The notes beneath the pieces were generated by a model, which did no database searches, was not told where the DNA came from, and saw only the letters and a list, made by a program, of their open reading frames with translations. From positions 1 through 34,828 of the forward strand of contig CAZSHX010000049.1 in NCBI GenBank assembly GCA_964606895.1: a stretch of 34,828 nucleotides of DNA, in the 5' to 3' direction. The stretch is from CAZSHX01 sp964606895. Its GTDB lineage: Bacteria; Bacteroidota; Ignavibacteria; Kapaibacteriales; UBA2268. A program made the translations under genes and the position numbers. Of the stretch, positions 1 through 7,788 are shown piece after piece. Position 1 is the stretch's first letter; the number at the start of each line of letters is the position of its first letter.

Positions 1-1077
1 TCTCGCTGTGTGTGAGGATACCATTTCATATTTCTTTTTTACTTCTTCTTTTCTTTCCTTGCCGATATAAATCGTTTTTACTATCGGATCATTTATACCT
101 GCCATTTGGCAGATTTTCTTGATTTTTTTATTATAGGTGCCTTTGGTTTTTGAAGGAAGTTTGAAATCAGGATATCTGTCCAATATTTCTTTGGTTTTGT
201 TCAATAATGGGATGACCAGATTTTGTTTCGTTTTCTTTACGTTTAATGTTATTATTTCATCTTTCATGTTTATTTTTTCAGGTGTCAGCCTGCTTAAATC
301 TGAAAATCTCAATCCTGTATAAATTTGTAATAGGAATAAATCTCTGATTTCACTGAAATCCTTATTGAAATCCAAATTCAAAGCACTAAGTTTTTCAATA
401 TCTCCTTCATCCAAAGCAATGGCGGTTGTTTCACTTTCCCAAACTTTCAAATCATTCTTAAAACTTGTGTTCGATGAAATGCCTGTTTTGAGGGCTTCAT
501 TCATAAAGACTTTCAATTCTTTAACAAGGTTCCCTACAGTGTTTCTCGCAAGATTATGCCTCTTGGTCAAATATGTTGTGAATGAATCGAAGAATTCGCT
601 ATCAATGGAATCAAAGGTCAAAATTTTATTTGAATACTTTTGGTACCCTTCCAAGTGCAACTTTGCATGGTTGTAGTTAGAAATCGATGATTCGCTAAAA
701 TCCTGACTATTTTGCCGTTTATTTATAAAATCTTCAAAACAAGCAATCAGTTGCTTTTGATCATTTGCAAGTAAAGTGGAGCCGGGGGACAGCATTTCTT
801 TTATCTTCTTGGTCAAAAGTTCCTTTCTTTGTACCTTCGGGGAGTTGAGACATTCATTATAGAATTCTGTGACTTTGAGTTGAATTCTCTGTAGATAAGC
901 ATTGATTTCAGTACCTTTGGGAACTCGTTTTTTGACAGATTGGTTAGAACTGTCCCAGTTAATATTTCCTACGGTTAGACCTGTGCTGAATTTAATTCTG
1001 TTACCTTCAAAGGTCACAGACATCATTAAAACGGTTTTAGGTCTATCAGCTTTGTCAGGATAAAATTTGATATTCAT
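1..1077 (-). CDS. Tyrosine recombinase / phage-type integrase, 3' end outside window
   Basis: This reading frame is open to the window edge; 359 codons are visible from the ATG at 1077. The N-terminal part (about residues 1-100) resembles the arm-binding region of Bacteroidota integrases, about 105-205 looks like the SAM-like core-binding domain, and the catalytic domain follows. The first catalytic Arg lies in YTGLRFSDL (R257), the beta-hairpin Lys region is around KKTKQNLVIP (281-290), and the H-x-x-R box SSHTAR (H356, R359) falls exactly at the window edge. The last His/Trp and the nucleophilic Tyr are therefore beyond the sequence. It would catalyse site-specific strand exchange for an integrative element or invertible locus. 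No tRNA gene or att-like repeat is visible on its 5' side. The family assignment is firm; what it mobilises cannot be judged from here. Confidence 0.9.
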   Translation of the reverse strand, partial: MNIKFYPDKADRPKTVLMMSVTFEGNRIKFSTGLTVGNINWDSSNQSVKKRVPKGTEINAYLQRIQLKVTEFYNECLNSPKVQRKELLTKKIKEMLSPGSTLLANDQKQLIACFEDFINKRQNSQDFSESSISNYNHAKLHLEGYQKYSNKILTFDSIDSEFFDSFTTYLTKRHNLARNTVGNLVKELKVFMNEALKTGISSNTSFKNDLKVWESETTAIALDEGDIEKLSALNLDFNKDFSEIRDLFLLQIYTGLRFSDLSRLTPEKINMKDEIITLNVKKTKQNLVIPLLNKTKEILDRYPDFKLPSKTKGTYNKKIKKICQMAGINDPIVKTIYIGKERKEEVKKKYEMVSSHTAR

Positions 1078-1223
1078 AATGCTTCCGATTATTCTAAAAA
1101 AATGTCAATACAAAGATAAGAATAATTACTGACATAATGACGAACATCTTTTACTTTATCTAACTTGTTTGCGTTGTACAACCAAAACATCAAATATCCC
1201 CATAAACCATTGAATATTAACTA

Positions 1224-2558
1224 TTATATACTATTTGAACATTCATCAAGGCAAATGTAAATATATATAATTTCCTCTCCTTCGGAGAGGGACGGGGAGA
1301 GGTTCTTCAGGATTTCCCCAAAAACATTGAAGATGCGGATGTCTGTGTTGGTGAAGGCATGTCTTGCCCCTACGGAGATTTCGATATAATCTTCTGCCGG
1401 ATTTGGCGAAATAATAAGAAAATCTTTTGCTTCATTTTTATCTTCAACATTTGTATTTTTGGGTGACCAAGGAGCTGAATAAATATTTAAATTGGACTCA
1501 TTAAGGCATAAAATATATAGAGAATCGTTTGAAGCTTCAAAGGAACGTTCACAAATTATTGAATCCTGAAATTCCTGATTTGAAATATTCTCGATTTCAG
1601 CAACACCAAAACGGTTCCTACGTTTATAATTATCATTTTCATAATATCCGATTATGGCAATATATTTTGAATCCGGAGAAATTAATGATTTTTGTGGGTT
1701 ATTGATTGAGTCAAATTGGAAATTATTAAATTGAACTCTATTTTCAATATCATAAATGATTATCGCGTTACTTATACTACAAACACCATATTTTCCATTT
1801 AAAGAAATTTGATTAAATGGAAAAATACTTGCTGAGTCTGATTTCCAAATAATAGAATCATTATCAGAATTTCGAAGTTGATTTTGATGATTTTCATATA
1901 AAACATAATATCCTCCATCGGGAGCACCGCAAATCAAAGAAATATCATGATAATCATTAGTGTCACTGAAACTTAGCGGTTTAATTATCTCGTAAGTAGT
2001 AGGGTTGATAACGAGAACAGTATCATGCCAGTAAACATATTTCCATGGCGGGCTCTGATTAATAATTTTGGACTTGATAGTCCATAATGAAACAAGCAAT
2101 TTATTTTTATCTTTAAGAGATACAATTTCTTTAACACCAATATGCCAGGGAAAAAGAGTATCACTATCAAAAAAAGTATGAAGAATTTCGCCTGAAATAA
2201 CATTCCATAATATTAATGTTCTTTTTTGAAAATATTCGTTATCACTATCGCCTGAAGCAAGGATACTATCATTTAGCCAAGTTATTGAACCAATAAAAGA
2301 ACCATGATGCCCCTTCAGCTCCATCAAAGAATCGCCATTTGATGAGTTGTAAATTATTATCTTAACATTAGTGTCAGAATTTGCACCCTCAAGTCCGGCG
2401 GCAATTTTCTTTCCATTTGGCGAAAACTTAGCATTAAAAAAAGCGAAATGAGCGGGACTCCCTTTAGAGTAAACCAAATCAATTCCTGCAAAAGACTCAA
2501 AACAAGAGAAAAAAAAGAACATCAGAATTAAAGCGGATAAGAACACTGACTTTTTCAT
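1224..2558 (-). CDS. Exported WD40-like beta-propeller protein with truncated T9SS sorting domain
   Basis: I chose the ATG at 2558 because it begins a clean signal peptide (MKKSVFLSALILMFFFFSC...); the frame remains open upstream to 2636, but that adds an implausible hydrophobic stretch. The mature part has repeated blade-like units (AKFSPNGKKIAAGLEG, ISPDSKYIAIIG) typical of WD40/YVTN propellers. The C-terminus starts a T9SS type-A sorting domain (ISPNPAEDYIEISVG, then IFNVFGEILKN) but stops soon after a palindrome-encoded PSLSEGEE segment. It lacks the final strands ending in GxYFVRV...KFVK that its neighbour has, so secretion by T9SS may be impaired. It is related to the gene at 10348-11634 by its opening blade. 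Function beyond an exported propeller is unknown. The truncated end lies about 150 bp from the integrase start. Confidence 0.8.
   Translation of the reverse strand: MKKSVFLSALILMFFFFSCFESFAGIDLVYSKGSPAHFAFFNAKFSPNGKKIAAGLEGANSDTNVKIIIYNSSNGDSLMELKGHHGSFIGSITWLNDSILASGDSDNEYFQKRTLILWNVISGEILHTFFDSDTLFPWHIGVKEIVSLKDKNKLLVSLWTIKSKIINQSPPWKYVYWHDTVLVINPTTYEIIKPLSFSDTNDYHDISLICGAPDGGYYVLYENHQNQLRNSDNDSIIWKSDSASIFPFNQISLNGKYGVCSISNAIIIYDIENRVQFNNFQFDSINNPQKSLISPDSKYIAIIGYYENDNYKRRNRFGVAEIENISNQEFQDSIICERSFEASNDSLYILCLNESNLNIYSAPWSPKNTNVEDKNEAKDFLIISPNPAEDYIEISVGARHAFTNTDIRIFNVFGEILKNLSPSLSEGEEIIYIYICLDECSNSI
1274..1290. repeat. GC-rich palindrome inside a T9SS sorting domain (copy 1)
   Basis: CCTCTCC-TTC-GGAGAGG is a perfect 7-bp stem with a 3-nt loop. 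It is followed on the plus strand by a GC-rich tract (gacggggagagg). Read on the minus strand it encodes the PSLSEGEE part of the sorting domain. Related sequences occur at 3112-3130 and 19809-19832 at the same place in two other genes. Confidence 0.75.
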
Positions 2559-2737
2559 GCAATTCAATCTGAAAAATAATTGACAAAGTAAATTTAGAAA
2601 AGAACAAATTACAAAAACTTTTTCGAAATTTGTCACTTCACATTATATAAGACACATTAAACGCAAAAATGTCTCACACTTTTTTGAAAATAATTGAAAA
2701 AAGTGAAAATAAACATTTTGAACATGTTTGATTTTAA

Positions 2738-2858
2738 TGTGCCGTTAGGCACATAAGCTCGGTAAAAAGAGGATTAAGAAAAATCTCTCGACCCGTACGG
2801 GACGGAACTTTTTTTGGGGGGTACTTTTTTCTACCGACATTTTGTCACTACGTGACAA
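2738..2858. repeat. Composite three-hairpin repeat element
   Basis: Three small perfect palindromes sit in a symmetrical arrangement: TGTGCC-GTTA-GGCACA (2738-2753), CCCGTACGGG (2792-2801) and TTGTCAC-TAC-GTGACAA (2842-2858). The spacers between them are themselves loosely inverted, with TCGGTA followed by an A-run on the left and a T-run followed by TACCGA on the right. The whole unit could fold into one branched structure. It resembles non-autonomous palindromic repeats seen between genes in Bacteroidota genomes; that comparison is from memory. No ORF lies inside. Confidence 0.65.
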
Positions 2859-2958
2859 TGAAAATTGCCTGATAATTCTATTTTTCCAGCTTCGAAATTC
2901 TTTCAAAGAGTGTAGATGTTTAGTTGCTTAGGCGTTTAGAAGTTGAAGAGTAAGAAAA

Positions 2959-2990
2959 TCCCCCTAACCCCTTTTTCAAAGGGGGAAATG
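2959..2990. repeat. C-rich/G-rich palindromic repeat
   Basis: A C-run, TAA, then CCCCTTT-TTC-AAAGGGG (perfect 7-bp stem, 2968-2984) followed by GAAAT. It is just beyond the 3' end of the T9SS propeller gene and on its transcript could end in a hairpin. Its form matches the dispersed palindromes often mis-translated as LTPFSKG-type peptides in many bacterial genomes. Confidence 0.6.
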
Positions 2991-3026
2991 AAGATTCTTC
3001 CCCAAGTCCATCGTCCCAATTCACAT

Positions 3027-5282
3027 CTAAATCTTCACAAATTTCCCAACTTTATCCCCCACCCTCACGAAATAAACCCCACTCGGCAAACCCGAAACGT
3101 CAATTCTTACGCCCTCTCCTTCGGGGAGGGTCGGGGTGGGGTTCTGCACGATTTCACCAAACACATTGAAGATTTTAACGACATTTGAAGAACCTTCCGA
3201 AGGTTTAGTTATTTCCAGATAATCATGTACAGGATTTGGATTACAAATTATTTCATCTGATGTTTGTCTTGACTTTTCTTCCTCCACCGATACAAATCTG
3301 TCTCTACTGCGGTAAAGTCCTCCCCAATATCCAAAAACATAAATATATCCGTCGGGACTTACAGCGATGGGTCCAAAGATTTTATTCCTAAACCCTGTTG
3401 TATCCATTAATTCCCATGTTTGTGCATTATCACATGAACGATAGATTCCGTAATCATTTCTTTTTGCTATCCAGCAACCTAAGGAATCTACTGCTACATC
3501 ATAGCCTCCGTCGGGCCACCATTCATTATATGGCGGTCCGGATATATTGTTCTCAGGAACCCAATTCCTTCCATTATCTGTGGTTCGGAATATTCCTCGA
3601 AAAGTATAGTTATAATTTGATTTCGGTCCATACCATGCTGTTTTTGTTCTATTGTTAAAAACAGTTCTTCCCGGTATTCCCAACGTTTCGAGATCTGTTG
3701 CTAAGCCAAAGCCACCACCGCCTACCGAATCCCAACTTTTTCCATTATTTGTTGAGCGGGCCATAAAATCATTTTTTGTAGAATATTCATCCCAGCCAAG
3801 AGTAAATAAATCACCTTCGTCATTTGTTCCAATCTTTTCCTGTTTGTTTGGTGAATATTGCCACGTTTCACCATCATCAGTTGAAAAAGATGCAACATCT
3901 ATTCCTGAACTTGTTAACAATATATCATGTTTACTGCATATTGTTGCATATGTGTACATAAAACCATTCTTAAAATTTAACCAGCTTTTTCCTTGGTCTG
4001 TTGAGCGGAATATTCCTAATGATTTATTATGAAATGTTAACAAATCAGTGGTAAATATATATCCTTTGCTGTTTACAGCAATAAGTCCTAAATTATATCC
4101 CTTTAAACCTAAAAAACGCCATTCTTTCAATTCATTGTCAGATTCGAATACACCCCTGTTTGATATTAATGCTTTCCCGTTGTTTTGGAATATTATGTCG
4201 TTAGCACCCAGAGCAGAAAAACCGTTGTTTTTTTCTTCCCAGGTTTGAGACATATCCTCTGAGATATAAATTCCATTATCTCCCGCAGATGTAAATATTC
4301 TTCCGTGCTTATCAATATCTATCGTCCATGCTACTTCTCTATCATACATTTTGGAGGTTACCATATCGGTCATTGCTGTTTGCCACGATATTCCTTTATT
4401 GTAGGAATAATATATTCTATCTAATGCTGAAGCTATTATTGTATCCTCGCCTTGCATTGAAATATGATATAACATAATTCCTGACAACCACTTCTTAACC
4501 CATGATTGTCCTTGGTCACTACTAAAATAAATCCCATCCGATGAAGCAAGGTAAAATTCGTTTTGTGACTTGAAATATAAATCCTTAAGATAAATTGGCT
4601 CCATCTGATATTTTTTCCAGCTTTTCCCAAAATCATTTGATATTTCTAAAAGACTTTTACTTTCATGGGGTTCTCCGAAAACACCTACCCCAAACTGAAT
4701 TATTAAACTGTCTTTGAAAAAACATTCTGTAAAATAATTTATATAAAGAGTCCCATCTGCTTCAATTTCTCCGCATTTTTTCCATGTATCACCAAAGTTA
4801 GTAGAATTGTAATATTCATACTTAGATGAACAATAGATTCCCAATAATATATTATTTTTATCTCCTAATAATATATATGGATTCCGAAATGAGGAAAAAG
4901 AGTCTGGAATATTTTTCCAAAATTTCTCGATTTCTTCCCATGATTCTCCATTGTCAAAAGATCGTAATATCGTATAACTTCCATAATTAGAATCCCTATT
5001 AATTCCAAACGCTTGTCTCGCTAATAGTGTCCCGTTTTCACATACAACTACGGACATAACGGGTCTGCCAGGTAGAACCAATCTCCAAGAATCTCCATTA
5101 TCTGTGGATTTGAAAACACCATTATAAGAGGAGGCAAAAATATCATTCGAATCATTAAATGCAAAGTTACGTACATGCCCCCATGGTGGACCAATTGAAA
5201 CTAACTCCCAAAATGGCTTCTCGGCTTTTGATTTGGTAGCAAATAAAAGAAATATTATTATTAAGAATTTTAGTGTTTTCAT
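3027..5282 (-). CDS. Exported BNR/sortilin-type beta-propeller protein with T9SS sorting domain
   Basis: The 751-aa product begins with a signal peptide (MKTLKFLIIIFLLFATKSKA). Its body is many repeats of the sortilin/Ycf48 type, each with a Ser-x-Asp-x-Gly-x-x-Trp core (STDNGDSWRL, SSDQGQSWVKKW, STDQGKSWLNF, TTDNGRNWVPE), forming one or two propellers. The end is a complete T9SS type-A sorting domain: CNPNPVHDYLEITKP, IFNVFGEIVQN, a palindrome-encoded PTPTLPEGEG linker, then IDVSGLPSGVYFVRVGDKVG and KFVKI. It should cross the outer membrane by T9SS and be surface-attached or released. The substrate is unknown. It is transcribed in the same direction as the truncated propeller gene downstream, separated by the repeat spacer. 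Confidence 0.88.
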   Translation of the reverse strand: MKTLKFLIIIFLLFATKSKAEKPFWELVSIGPPWGHVRNFAFNDSNDIFASSYNGVFKSTDNGDSWRLVLPGRPVMSVVVCENGTLLARQAFGINRDSNYGSYTILRSFDNGESWEEIEKFWKNIPDSFSSFRNPYILLGDKNNILLGIYCSSKYEYYNSTNFGDTWKKCGEIEADGTLYINYFTECFFKDSLIIQFGVGVFGEPHESKSLLEISNDFGKSWKKYQMEPIYLKDLYFKSQNEFYLASSDGIYFSSDQGQSWVKKWLSGIMLYHISMQGEDTIIASALDRIYYSYNKGISWQTAMTDMVTSKMYDREVAWTIDIDKHGRIFTSAGDNGIYISEDMSQTWEEKNNGFSALGANDIIFQNNGKALISNRGVFESDNELKEWRFLGLKGYNLGLIAVNSKGYIFTTDLLTFHNKSLGIFRSTDQGKSWLNFKNGFMYTYATICSKHDILLTSSGIDVASFSTDDGETWQYSPNKQEKIGTNDEGDLFTLGWDEYSTKNDFMARSTNNGKSWDSVGGGGFGLATDLETLGIPGRTVFNNRTKTAWYGPKSNYNYTFRGIFRTTDNGRNWVPENNISGPPYNEWWPDGGYDVAVDSLGCWIAKRNDYGIYRSCDNAQTWELMDTTGFRNKIFGPIAVSPDGYIYVFGYWGGLYRSRDRFVSVEEEKSRQTSDEIICNPNPVHDYLEITKPSEGSSNVVKIFNVFGEIVQNPTPTLPEGEGVRIDVSGLPSGVYFVRVGDKVGKFVKI
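3112..3130. repeat. GC-rich palindrome inside a T9SS sorting domain (copy 2)
   Basis: CCCTCTCC-TTC-GGGGAGGG is an 8-bp stem with one wobble, followed by tcggggtgggg. On the minus strand it encodes the PTPTLPEGEG linker between two beta strands of the sorting domain. It differs from copy 1 mainly by G-for-A changes. Confidence 0.75.
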
Positions 5283-5410
5283 TTGTGTTATTTCTCAAAA
5301 TCAATTGAAAAAACGAAAATTACGAATAAAATGAGAAATAACAAACAATTAAAATTGAGAGTTCAAATTAACATCTAAAAATTTTTAAATCTACTTATCA
5401 ATAAATTCTC

Positions 5411-6457
5411 TTATTCCGAAATACCTAATTTTAAAATCTTAACCGTCTTTGCTCTTAGGGCTGTTGCATTGACAGTAAAAGTAAGATTTCTGAAAAACAC
5501 GGGTTCTTTTTCAATGAATTTTTTTCCTGCGATAAAGCCTATCATTGCGGCATTGTCCATGCAGTAATCCATATCGGGAAGAATACTTGCAATTTGATGC
5601 TTATTCGCCTCAATAGTTAATTTATCTCTTAGTCGTGAATTAGCAGAAACTCCTCCGGCAATTACAATTGTCCGGCAGTTATATTCTTTTGCCGCTTTAA
5701 TACTCTTTTTAACCAATACGTCAACAATTGCCTCCTGCACCGAAGCACAAAAATCAGGAAGAGTATTTTCGGGAATACCATCGGGAAATTCTCTTTGTAT
5801 ATAATATTTTACTGAAGTTTTCAGTCCGCTGAAGCTGAAATTATAATCATTGCTCGAAATCATCGAGCGTGGAAAGTTGAAAGCCGCCGGATTGCCGTTT
5901 TTGCCTATTTTATCTATCAAGGGTCCACCCGGATAGGTCAAACCGATAAGTTTAGCTGTTTTGTCGAAAGCCTCGCCGGCGGCATCGTCCAGTGTTAATC
6001 CGAGAATTTCATATTCATTGAATGATTTTACATAAAATAAAGCAGTATGCCCTCCGCTGACTACCAGTGCAATTAACGGAAATGCGGCTGAACTGTCCTG
6101 AAGACAGCCGGAATACAAATGCCCTTCGATATGGTTAACGGGGATAATGGGAATGTTATATTTCAGAGAAAGTCCTTTAGCAAAATTTGCTCCGACAATC
6201 AATGAGCCGATAAGCCCGGGCTGAGTGGTTACGGCAATAGCGGAAATTTCTTCAATAGAGGTGTTAGCTTTGTTCAGCGATTCAGATAAAATTGAAGAAA
6301 TATTTTGGATATGAGCCCTCGAAGCGAGTTCGGGAATTACTCCGCCATATTTGGAATGAAATAGCTGAGAAGAAATAACATTGCTCAGTACGGTTGAACC
6401 GTTGACAACAGCTATCGAAGTTTCATCACAGGAAGATTCAATTGCAAGAATTTTCAT
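5411..6457 (-). CDS. tsaD: tRNA N6-adenosine threonylcarbamoyltransferase TsaD
   Basis: TsaD transfers the threonylcarbamoyl group from TC-AMP to A37 of ANN-decoding tRNAs, with TsaB and TsaE as partners (neither is in this window). The 348-aa product has the usual family length. It opens with the ASKHA-fold motif ILAIESSCDETSIAVV. The metal-binding His pair is in PVNHIEGHLYSG, followed by LVVSGGHTAL, the nucleotide-site GEAFDKTAKLIGLTYPGG, and IAGGVSANSRLRDKL near the C-terminus. Its ATG shares one base with the TGA of cinA (TGATG), so the two are translationally coupled. This is an essential housekeeping gene; the identification is very secure. Confidence 0.97.
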   Translation of the reverse strand: MKILAIESSCDETSIAVVNGSTVLSNVISSQLFHSKYGGVIPELASRAHIQNISSILSESLNKANTSIEEISAIAVTTQPGLIGSLIVGANFAKGLSLKYNIPIIPVNHIEGHLYSGCLQDSSAAFPLIALVVSGGHTALFYVKSFNEYEILGLTLDDAAGEAFDKTAKLIGLTYPGGPLIDKIGKNGNPAAFNFPRSMISSNDYNFSFSGLKTSVKYYIQREFPDGIPENTLPDFCASVQEAIVDVLVKKSIKAAKEYNCRTIVIAGGVSANSRLRDKLTIEANKHQIASILPDMDYCMDNAAMIGFIAGKKFIEKEPVFFRNLTFTVNATALRAKTVKILKLGISE

Positions 6458-7710
6458 CAGTCCCGCTCCGATAGAATTTTGTAAAACATGTTCATTGCAG
6501 TGCCGACAGCTCTTTCTCTGTTGATTTTTCGATCCACGCCGAAATTGAATAATTTTGACTCAACTCCATCAGCAGATGCAATTCCAATCCAAACAGTACC
6601 GACAGGCTTTTCGGGTGTGCCTCCGGTTGGTCCTGCAATTCCGGTGATGCTGATTCCGTAGTCTGTTCCGAATTTTTTCTGAACCTTCATTGCCATAGCC
6701 TCGCATGTTTGCTGACTTACCGCTCCAAAATCAATTAACAATCGGTTGTCTATTCCAAGAATTTCAAGTTTTGCATTATTGCTGTAGGATATTACTCCAC
6801 CCATAAAATATTCGGAACTGCCGGAAAGTTCCGTGAATTCAGAACCAAGCATTCCACCAGTGCAGGATTCGGCAACTGCAACGGTTTCCTTGCTTTTCAG
6901 CAAAATCTCTGCAACTTTTTTTGTGAGTGTATCATTCCCGGTTCCATAGATAAATTTTTCTGCTCTCGACCTGATATGTTTTTCAATAGTTGCAATCTTA
7001 CTTTCGGCGATTTGCAGATTTGGTGCCGATACTCCGATTCTCAATCTTACACCTTTGTAGGAAGGCAGGAAAGCAAGAGAATTGTCACCGAGAAATTCCG
7101 AAGGTTCACCAATCAAATCCGCAAGCTTAGATTCCGGAATCCCGCTTGTAAGAATATTCTTGTAAAGAACAATACCGTCAATTTTTTCTGAAATTAGTTT
7201 TTTCAGCAATGGCAAAACATGCTCTGTCATTATATAAATCATTTCCCTTGGTACACCCGGCAGAGAAACTATATATTTGCCGTCTTTTTCGAAAAGCATA
7301 CCCGGGGCTGTACCAACCGAGTTCCAAAGAGGAGTGCATTTGGAGGGCAGGTAAGCTTGTGAATTGTTCCTTTCGGAAAGCACTATATTCCATAACTTGA
7401 AACGCCTTTCAAGTTCTGCGGCAACTTCTTCATTATAGATATATTCATCATTAAAATATTCCAGAAGTGTAGGTTTTGTTATGTCGTCGTGAGTAGGTCC
7501 AAGACCTCCTGTGAGAATCAGAAAATCTGAAAACCCCAAAAGCCTGTCGAGTTCGGAAATAATTATTTTTTTATCATCCTTTATTGAAGAATGAGTAAGA
7601 ACTTCGGCTCCGAGCTTAGTACATTCTTCGGCAATCCAAACAGCGTTTGTATTAACAATCTGTCCAATACATATTTCATCACCAATAGTTAAAATTGATA
7701 CTTTTTGCAT
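6457..7710 (-). CDS. cinA: CinA family protein (NMN amidohydrolase / competence-damage protein)
   Basis: The 417-aa product is a full two-domain CinA. The N-terminal molybdopterin-binding-like (COG1058) domain, about residues 1-170, has ILTIGDEICIGQIVNTNA and LTGGLGPTHDD. This domain can act as an ADP-ribose pyrophosphatase in some species. The C-terminal amidohydrolase domain has VAVAESCTGGMLGSEFTELSG, GGVISYSN and ITGIAGPTGGTPEKPVGTVW, which fit the PncC fold that deamidates nicotinamide mononucleotide for NAD recycling. It lies just downstream of the rpsA terminator, with its ATG only about 11 nt past the T-tract, and overlaps tsaD by one base. The upstream sequence AGGGATAGTG offers a weak ribosome-binding site. 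Confidence 0.95.
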   Translation of the reverse strand: MQKVSILTIGDEICIGQIVNTNAVWIAEECTKLGAEVLTHSSIKDDKKIIISELDRLLGFSDFLILTGGLGPTHDDITKPTLLEYFNDEYIYNEEVAAELERRFKLWNIVLSERNNSQAYLPSKCTPLWNSVGTAPGMLFEKDGKYIVSLPGVPREMIYIMTEHVLPLLKKLISEKIDGIVLYKNILTSGIPESKLADLIGEPSEFLGDNSLAFLPSYKGVRLRIGVSAPNLQIAESKIATIEKHIRSRAEKFIYGTGNDTLTKKVAEILLKSKETVAVAESCTGGMLGSEFTELSGSSEYFMGGVISYSNNAKLEILGIDNRLLIDFGAVSQQTCEAMAMKVQKKFGTDYGISITGIAGPTGGTPEKPVGTVWIGIASADGVESKLFNFGVDRKINRERAVGTAMNMFYKILSERD

Positions 7711-7720
7711 TCACTATCCC

Positions 7721-7756
7721 TAAAATAAAAACAGCAGGCTAAAATTTGCCTGCTGT
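7721..7756 (-). terminator. Rho-independent terminator after rpsA
   Basis: On the minus strand, ACAGCAGGC pairs with GCCTGCTGT (9-bp perfect stem, 8-nt A/T loop), followed by TTTTATTTTA. It lies 32 bp past the rpsA stop codon and immediately before the cinA start, so cinA-tsaD expression depends on read-through or on a promoter overlapping this spot. Confidence 0.88.
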
Positions 7757-7788
7757 CTGTAACGATTGTTTTATTTATTTATTATCAA

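Larger units (their letters stand above)
2559..3026. other. Repeat-rich spacer between two exported propeller genes
   Basis: This 468-bp stretch has no convincing gene. The plus-strand frame through 2943-3188 is a shadow of palindromic repeat DNA and the 3' end of the next gene. The spacer holds a composite three-hairpin element (2738-2858) and a C-rich/G-rich palindrome (2959-2990). The AT-rich part near 2559-2730 should contain the promoter of the minus-strand propeller gene, but I see no clear promoter there. Confidence 0.7.

Noticed and set aside
137..676. Plus-strand frames across the left end
   Set aside because: The minus strand encodes a full integrase with catalytic motifs there; these are shadows.
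1078..1223. attachment site or tRNA gene beside the integrase
   Set aside because: No cloverleaf or repeated core is visible in this spacer; the relevant side may be outside the window.
2700..3000. CRISPR array from several short repeats
   Set aside because: The repeats are different palindromes, not identical direct repeats with regular spacers, and no cas genes are present.
2943..3188. Plus-strand frame starting with MKSKKIPLTPFSKGEM
   Set aside because: It is made of palindromic repeat DNA and the antisense of the T9SS sorting domain.
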